Assembly: GCA_031287815.1 (NCBI GenBank)
Contig: JAITSM010000140.1
Coordinates: forward strand, 1 to 8,539
Reading direction: 5' to 3'
DNA: 8,539 nucleotides
DNA from: Prevotellaceae bacterium
Lineage (GTDB): Bacteria; Bacteroidota; Bacteroidia; Bacteroidales; UBA932
In this document: piece by piece, positions 6,551-8,539 of the stretch
Layout: each line of letters starts with the position of its first letter
How positions within the stretch are numbered: position 1 is the first letter of the stretch
Program-made: the position numbers and the translations under genes
The notes under the pieces: generated by a model
Databases searched by the model: none
What the model was told of the DNA's origin: nothing
The model's input: only the letters and a program-made list of their open reading frames with translations

Positions 6551-7666
6551 CTAATTAAGAATATAACTGGTGCTGCGGCCGCTTTGCAAATCCTGTTTCA
6601 GAATACCTTTTTCCATTAAATCCTTAATATCCCGCAAAGCCGTATCCTGCGAGCAATGCGTTATCTTCGCCCACTTGGAGGATTGGAGTTTTCCCTCAAA
6701 GCCGTCCAGCAGTTTATTAAGCATCAATCGTTGCCGCTCGTTCATGGAAGTATGGCTGTGTGTTTTCCAAAAGTCCGCTTTACGCAAAACATGCTGCAAA
6801 GAGTCTTCGGTAGCCAGCAGTGCGCGCTTCAGGCAATGCAGGAACCAGTCCATCCATTCGGTGATATTTCCGTTGCCCTGTTGCGTTTTCTGCAAAACTT
6901 CATAATATTTTTTCCGTTCGGCAAGGATTTGGTTAGACAGGCTATAAAACCGTTGCGGATTTTCATCGGAACGCGCCAGCAGCATATCCGAAATAGCCCT
7001 TGCTATCCGTCCGTTGCCGTCGTTGAAGGGATGAATGGTTACAAACCACAAGTGCGCCACAGCCGCTTTCAATACAGGGTCGGCGCTTTTTTGCTGCGGG
7101 GAAAAAACAGCTTTTGCATCATTGAGCCAATACAAAAACCTCGTCATCTCTTTTTGGATTATTGCCGGAGGGGGCGCTTCGTAATGAATTTTTTCCTTCC
7201 CCATAGCGCCCGAGACCACTTGCATTTCTCCGGTGCGGTAACGCCCCACATCAATTTTATACATCCCGCTCCGTCCGGTAGGAAACAACGCCGCATGCCA
7301 GCCGAATAACCGTTCGTCCGTAAGCGGCTCGCGGTAGTTTTGGGTTGCGTCCAGCATCATTTCCACGACCCCGTCTATATGCCTGCTCGACGGAACCAAG
7401 CCTGCCACATCCATTCCCAGCCGTCGTGCAATAGAAGAACGCACCTGTTCATAGTTCAATCGCTCGCCCTCAATTTCCGACGATTTCAAGACATCGAGCG
7501 TCAATGTGGCAAGGGCGGCTTCCGTTTGCATGGCAAAGCCCAATGCATTCATTTGCCCCAGCAGTTTTCCTTGCAGGTGGCGCACTTCGCCGAATACGGT
7601 GGCAATAGCCCTGTCGTCCCATGAAAAATAAGGCCATTCCGGATAGTGATAAATATATTTAGCCAT
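6551..7666 (-). CDS. Fic-family AMPylase-like protein with DUF4172 and C-terminal wHTH
   Basis: A 371-residue cytosolic Fic protein, predicted to transfer AMP (or another nucleotide moiety) from ATP onto a target protein hydroxyl. The N-terminal segment (about 1-45, opening MAKYIYHYPEWPYFSW) is DUF4172-like. An inhibitory-helix motif SSEIEG (62-67) fits (S/T)xxxE(G/N), with Glu66 as the candidate gating residue, so this is a class II, self-inhibited Fic. The active-site loop HPFNDGNGRIAR (212-223) is intact, including His212, the acidic Asp216 and Arg220. A winged-helix-like C-terminus (about 310-371) suggests DNA binding or autoregulation. An in-frame TTG at 7696 would add ten residues. The ATG at 7666 is chosen because GGAAGGA lies just upstream and the TATATTTG -7 box (7693-7686) is downstream of the TTG. 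There is no adjacent FicA-like antitoxin gene, consistent with built-in inhibition. Target unknown. Confidence 0.93.
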   Translation of the reverse strand: MAKYIYHYPEWPYFSWDDRAIATVFGEVRHLQGKLLGQMNALGFAMQTEAALATLTLDVLKSSEIEGERLNYEQVRSSIARRLGMDVAGLVPSSRHIDGVVEMMLDATQNYREPLTDERLFGWHAALFPTGRSGMYKIDVGRYRTGEMQVVSGAMGKEKIHYEAPPPAIIQKEMTRFLYWLNDAKAVFSPQQKSADPVLKAAVAHLWFVTIHPFNDGNGRIARAISDMLLARSDENPQRFYSLSNQILAERKKYYEVLQKTQQGNGNITEWMDWFLHCLKRALLATEDSLQHVLRKADFWKTHSHTSMNERQRLMLNKLLDGFEGKLQSSKWAKITHCSQDTALRDIKDLMEKGILKQDLQSGRSTSYILN

Positions 7667-7685
7667 ATTCCTTCCGTTTATGCGG

Positions 7686-7719
7686 CAAATATACAACTTA
7701 TTTTCCGCATTTTTTGCGG
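7686..7719 (-). promoter_or_regulatory. fic promoter with adjacent CCGCA/TGCGG inverted repeat
   Basis: Read leftward, TATATTTG (7693-7686) is an exact -7 box about 20 nt before the fic ATG, giving a very short leader that carries GGAAGGA. Immediately upstream, CCGCA (7705-7709) and TGCGG (7715-7719) form an inverted repeat with a 5-nt A/T spacer, occupying the -33 to -7 spacer region. It is a plausible operator, perhaps for the protein's own wHTH, by position only. No good -33 TTG is present. Confidence 0.55.
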
Positions 7720-7767
7720 AGATTAGGCATTCAACTAACGCAACAAAAAACTTTTTTCAAAAAATAG

Positions 7768-7797
7768 TTGTAGATAAAAAATATTGTTTTATATTTG
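7768..7797 (+). promoter_or_regulatory. Strong Bacteroidota-type promoter of the structured RNA
   Basis: TTG (7768-7770), a 19-nt spacer and TATATTTG (7790-7797) match the Bacteroidota consensus TTG/TTTG-N19-21-TAnnTTTG exactly. It is the best promoter in the window. Transcription should start near 7802-7806, about 30 nt before the first hairpin and about 410 nt before the lipoprotein ATG. Confidence 0.7.
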
Positions 7798-7802
7798 CAG
7801 CG

Positions 7803-8063
7803 GTTATACTTGCTCATTGACATTCTGTAGAACGATATAAAAATATATATCGCTTTAACTTTTATTCAGCCGGAAAACTGAAATCAGGAAAATTTCAAAC
7901 AAGCATGAATATAAGTAAAGCAACCATTCCAAGAGTGGACGTAGGTTGTTATACTTATTTGCTTGTTGGGTTTTCCTGAACCTCAGTTTTCAATAAGTAC
8001 AGCAATCTCTTCCACTCTTGGTTTTTTAGTGGAATCAGGAAAAAGTTACCATAAAAGTTAAAG
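7803..8063 (+). ncRNA. Candidate structured ncRNA or switch-like leader, pseudoknotted
   Basis: The 5' end is inferred from the promoter. Elements in order: a hairpin CGATATA/TATATCG (7833-7852). A closing stem of 13 perfect pairs, 7853-7865 with 8051-8063. Inside it, a rod hairpin 7873-7991 built of stems 7873-7881/7983-7991 (9 bp), 7884-7892/7971-7979 (9 bp), 7898-7904/7961-7967 (7 bp), 7911-7917/7952-7958 (7 bp) and 7921-7925/7944-7948 (5 bp). The 18-nt apical loop contains CCAAGAGTGGA (7929-7939), perfectly complementary to TCCACTCTTGG (8011-8021). A local hairpin TTCCACT/AGTGGAA (8010-8016/8028-8034) competes for the same strand. So many nested perfect arms are very unlikely by chance. 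I do not recognise the family. I see no tmRNA tag, RNase P core or SRP tetraloop. A Bacteroidales 6S-type RNA is possible but the fold is not a simple bubble rod. It could be free-standing or the leader of the lipoprotein mRNA. Confidence 0.6.
7929..8027 (+). terminator. Alternative terminator fold within the leader RNA
   Basis: CCAAGAGTGGA (7929-7939) can pair with TCCACTCTTGG (8011-8021), which is followed at once by TTTTTT (8022-8027). Nested inside, 7946-7958 pairs with 7993-8005 over 12 of 13 positions, one of them a wobble. This fold uses the 3' arm that the rod hairpin also needs (7944-7958), so rod and terminator exclude each other at that arm. That is the usual logic of an antiterminator/terminator switch, inferred from pairing alone. 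Confidence 0.45.
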
Positions 8064-8070
8064 AAAAGAG

Positions 8071-8102
8071 TTGCAGAAAAAGTTAAGTAAAACTTTCTGC
8101 AA
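8071..8102 (+). other. RNA hairpin downstream of the structured domain
   Basis: TTGCAGAAA (8071-8079) pairs perfectly with TTTCTGCAA (8094-8102). After a small bulge, GTT/AAC extends the stem. There is no T-run, so it is not a terminator. It lies in the long leader of the lipoprotein gene. Confidence 0.5.
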
Positions 8103-8125
8103 TAAATGGCAGCGAATAAAAAATC

Positions 8126-8182
8126 GCAGCAAGGGGTTGTTTATATTAAAAAGTTTGTGTTTGAAACAACCCCAAAGGCTGC
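8126..8182 (+). other. Long hairpin just upstream of the lipoprotein start
   Basis: GGGGTTGTTT (8133-8142) pairs perfectly with AAACAACCCC (8164-8173), and outside it GCAGC (8126-8130) pairs with GCTGC (8178-8182). On the + strand it is followed by A, not T. It therefore acts as a leader structure 32 nt before the ATG. Read leftward, the stem is followed by GATTTTTT, so it could also be a terminator for leftward transcripts coming from the right edge. Confidence 0.5.
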
Positions 8183-8214
8183 AAAAAACAACAACAATTT
8201 AAAAGTAAAAAATT

Positions 8215-8376
8215 ATGAAAAAAATTCTTCTTTTCCTCTTGCTGTTGCTGATGGTAACAAGTTGTGCAACGCAAAAAACAACCACGTCGAACGTGGAAAA
8301 TATTCCTGTGTACAACACAGGCACCGGCGAGCCGGCGGCATCCTCCGGCGTGGTCGTATATCCGGGCGGACAATGA
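8215..8376 (+). CDS. Small 53-residue lipoprotein, function unknown
   Basis: A 53-residue product with an N-terminal Lys-Lys, a hydrophobic Leu-rich core (residues 4-13) and a lipobox VTSC (14-17). Cys17 would be lipidated by Lgt and become residue 1 of a 37-residue mature lipoprotein. The mature part is Thr/Asn/Gly/Pro-rich (CATQKTTTSN at its start, VVVYPGGQ at its end), without charge clusters or recognisable domains. It starts at ATG 8215 behind an A-rich, Shine-Dalgarno-less leader typical of Bacteroidota. The promoter at 7768-7797 would give it a roughly 410-nt highly structured leader, unusual for so small a gene. The size class resembles entericidins and colicin lysis lipoproteins, but I see no sequence similarity that would justify that name. 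No terminator is evident after the stop. Confidence 0.72.
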   Translation: MKKILLFLLLLLMVTSCATQKTTTSNVENIPVYNTGTGEPAASSGVVVYPGGQ

Positions 8377-8383
8377 AAACAGT

Positions 8384-8539
8384 TCAAATGTCTATTTTTT
8401 CACTTCCAACACGAGTTGAAAGTCCCGCCGAGCCCTCGGGGACGGTTTCCCACTTTGTTGCAAGCATGCCGAAGCCCTTCGGGAGGGTTGCTACACGAGT
8501 AGCAAGTCGCTTGCAGCCCTGCAGGGGGGGTGCTACTCG
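8384..8539 (-). repeat. Degenerate 42-bp tandem repeat, open leftward frame at window edge
   Basis: Read leftward from the right edge, a frame stays open for 51 codons and stops at 8386-8384. It consists of 14-codon units beginning LATRVATLPKGFGM (8506-8465), LATKWETVPEGSAG (8464-8423) and LSTRV (from 8422), with the tail of another unit at 8539-8507. Each unit centres on a hairpin: CCCTGCAGGG (8517-8526), CCGAAGccCTTCGG (8469-8482) and CCGAGccCTCGG (8428-8439). The last extends through GTCC/GGAC and GAAA/TTTC (8418-8449). TTGCTAC/GTAGCAA (8488-8494/8499-8505) is a further hairpin. It may be the 3' end of a repeat-encoded peptide or a non-coding dispersed repeat whose period happens to be a multiple of three. 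It faces the lipoprotein gene. Confidence 0.55.

Larger units (their letters stand above)
7667..8214. other. 548-nt non-coding divergent region with structured RNA
   Basis: No reading frame in this gap looks like a conserved protein. It contains the leftward fic promoter, a strong rightward promoter (7768-7797), and a rightward transcribed stretch crowded with perfect inverted repeats running up to the small lipoprotein gene. CAACTA (7732-7737) and TAGTTG (7765-7770) form an inverted repeat around the A/T tract, the right half being the -33 element of the rightward promoter. Confidence 0.6.

Noticed and set aside
6656..7309. 217-codon + strand frame over fic
   Set aside because: Antisense to the intact HPFNDGNGRIAR gene. 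No motif or promoter supports it.
7853..8063. Retron ncRNA (closing stem as a1/a2, rod as msd)
   Set aside because: The closing stem plus long hairpin resembles a retron layout, but no reverse transcriptase gene is present on either side in this window.
7803..8063. tmRNA, RNase P RNA or SRP RNA
   Set aside because: There is no Ala-tag frame ending or tRNA-like end, no RNase P core sequence and no GNRA-type SRP apical loop. The duplicated segments and pseudoknot do not match these folds.
8146..8387. Reverse-strand frames over the small lipoprotein
   Set aside because: The + strand frame has a lipobox and a sensible start. The antisense frames read through poly-Lys/Gln codons created by the Leu-rich signal peptide and A-rich leader.
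8418..8449. Terminator for the lipoprotein gene
   Set aside because: The hairpin is strong, but it is followed by GGTTTCCC rather than a T-run, and it belongs to the 42-bp repeat array.

Overview
The window looks like a chromosomal segment of a Bacteroidota bacterium, most likely order Bacteroidales. The main reason is the promoter style: several starts are preceded by a TAnnTTTG -7 box (TATATTTG twice, TACCTTTG, TATCTTTG), the motif read by the primary sigma factor of that phylum. Most starts also lack a Shine-Dalgarno sequence and sit behind A/T-rich leaders. The gene families (DUF4172-type Fic protein, WYL regulator, secreted Ntn hydrolase with a near-N-terminal Cys) fit this assignment. 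Genus is not resolved.

Layout. Positions 1-240 hold no gene: a cluster of palindromic GGCTAAAGCC repeats, a long imperfect inverted repeat (89-163) and a clear rho-independent terminator (201-235) that must serve a transcript from further left or the repeat itself. ychF (480-1583, +) follows behind a simple-sequence TCAT-rich leader. Three leftward genes come next, separated by gaps of about 110-130 bp: a secreted Tiki/TraB/ChaN/EreA-superfamily protein (1671-3245), a WYL-domain regulator (3373-4293) with its own -7 box and a palindromic operator candidate, and a secreted Ntn-hydrolase (4401-5612). proC (5725-6516, +) is divergent from the hydrolase. fic (6551-7666, -) is convergent with proC.

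The most interesting stretch is the 548-nt gap 7667-8214 between fic and a 53-aa lipoprotein gene (8215-8376, +). It holds divergent promoters with identical TATATTTG -7 boxes, and then a rightward transcript of extraordinary self-complementarity. A 13-bp closing stem encloses a 119-nt rod hairpin. The apical loop of that rod is perfectly complementary over 11 nt to a downstream segment followed by T6. Segments of the rod's 5' arm and apical loop recur 3' of the rod, so the RNA can fold in mutually exclusive ways, one of which is terminator-like. This is either a free-standing structured ncRNA or a switch-like 5' leader of the small lipoprotein. I do not recognise it as a named RNA family.

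The right edge (8384-8539) is a degenerate 42-bp tandem repeat, open as a leftward reading frame, with a hairpin in each unit. Both edges of the window therefore end in dispersed-type repeats.

Together, ychF and proC are housekeeping genes (translation/stress GTPase-family ATPase and proline biosynthesis). Fic, WYL, the two secreted enzymes and the RNA/lipoprotein locus are accessory genes. I see no shared operon that would join them into one pathway.
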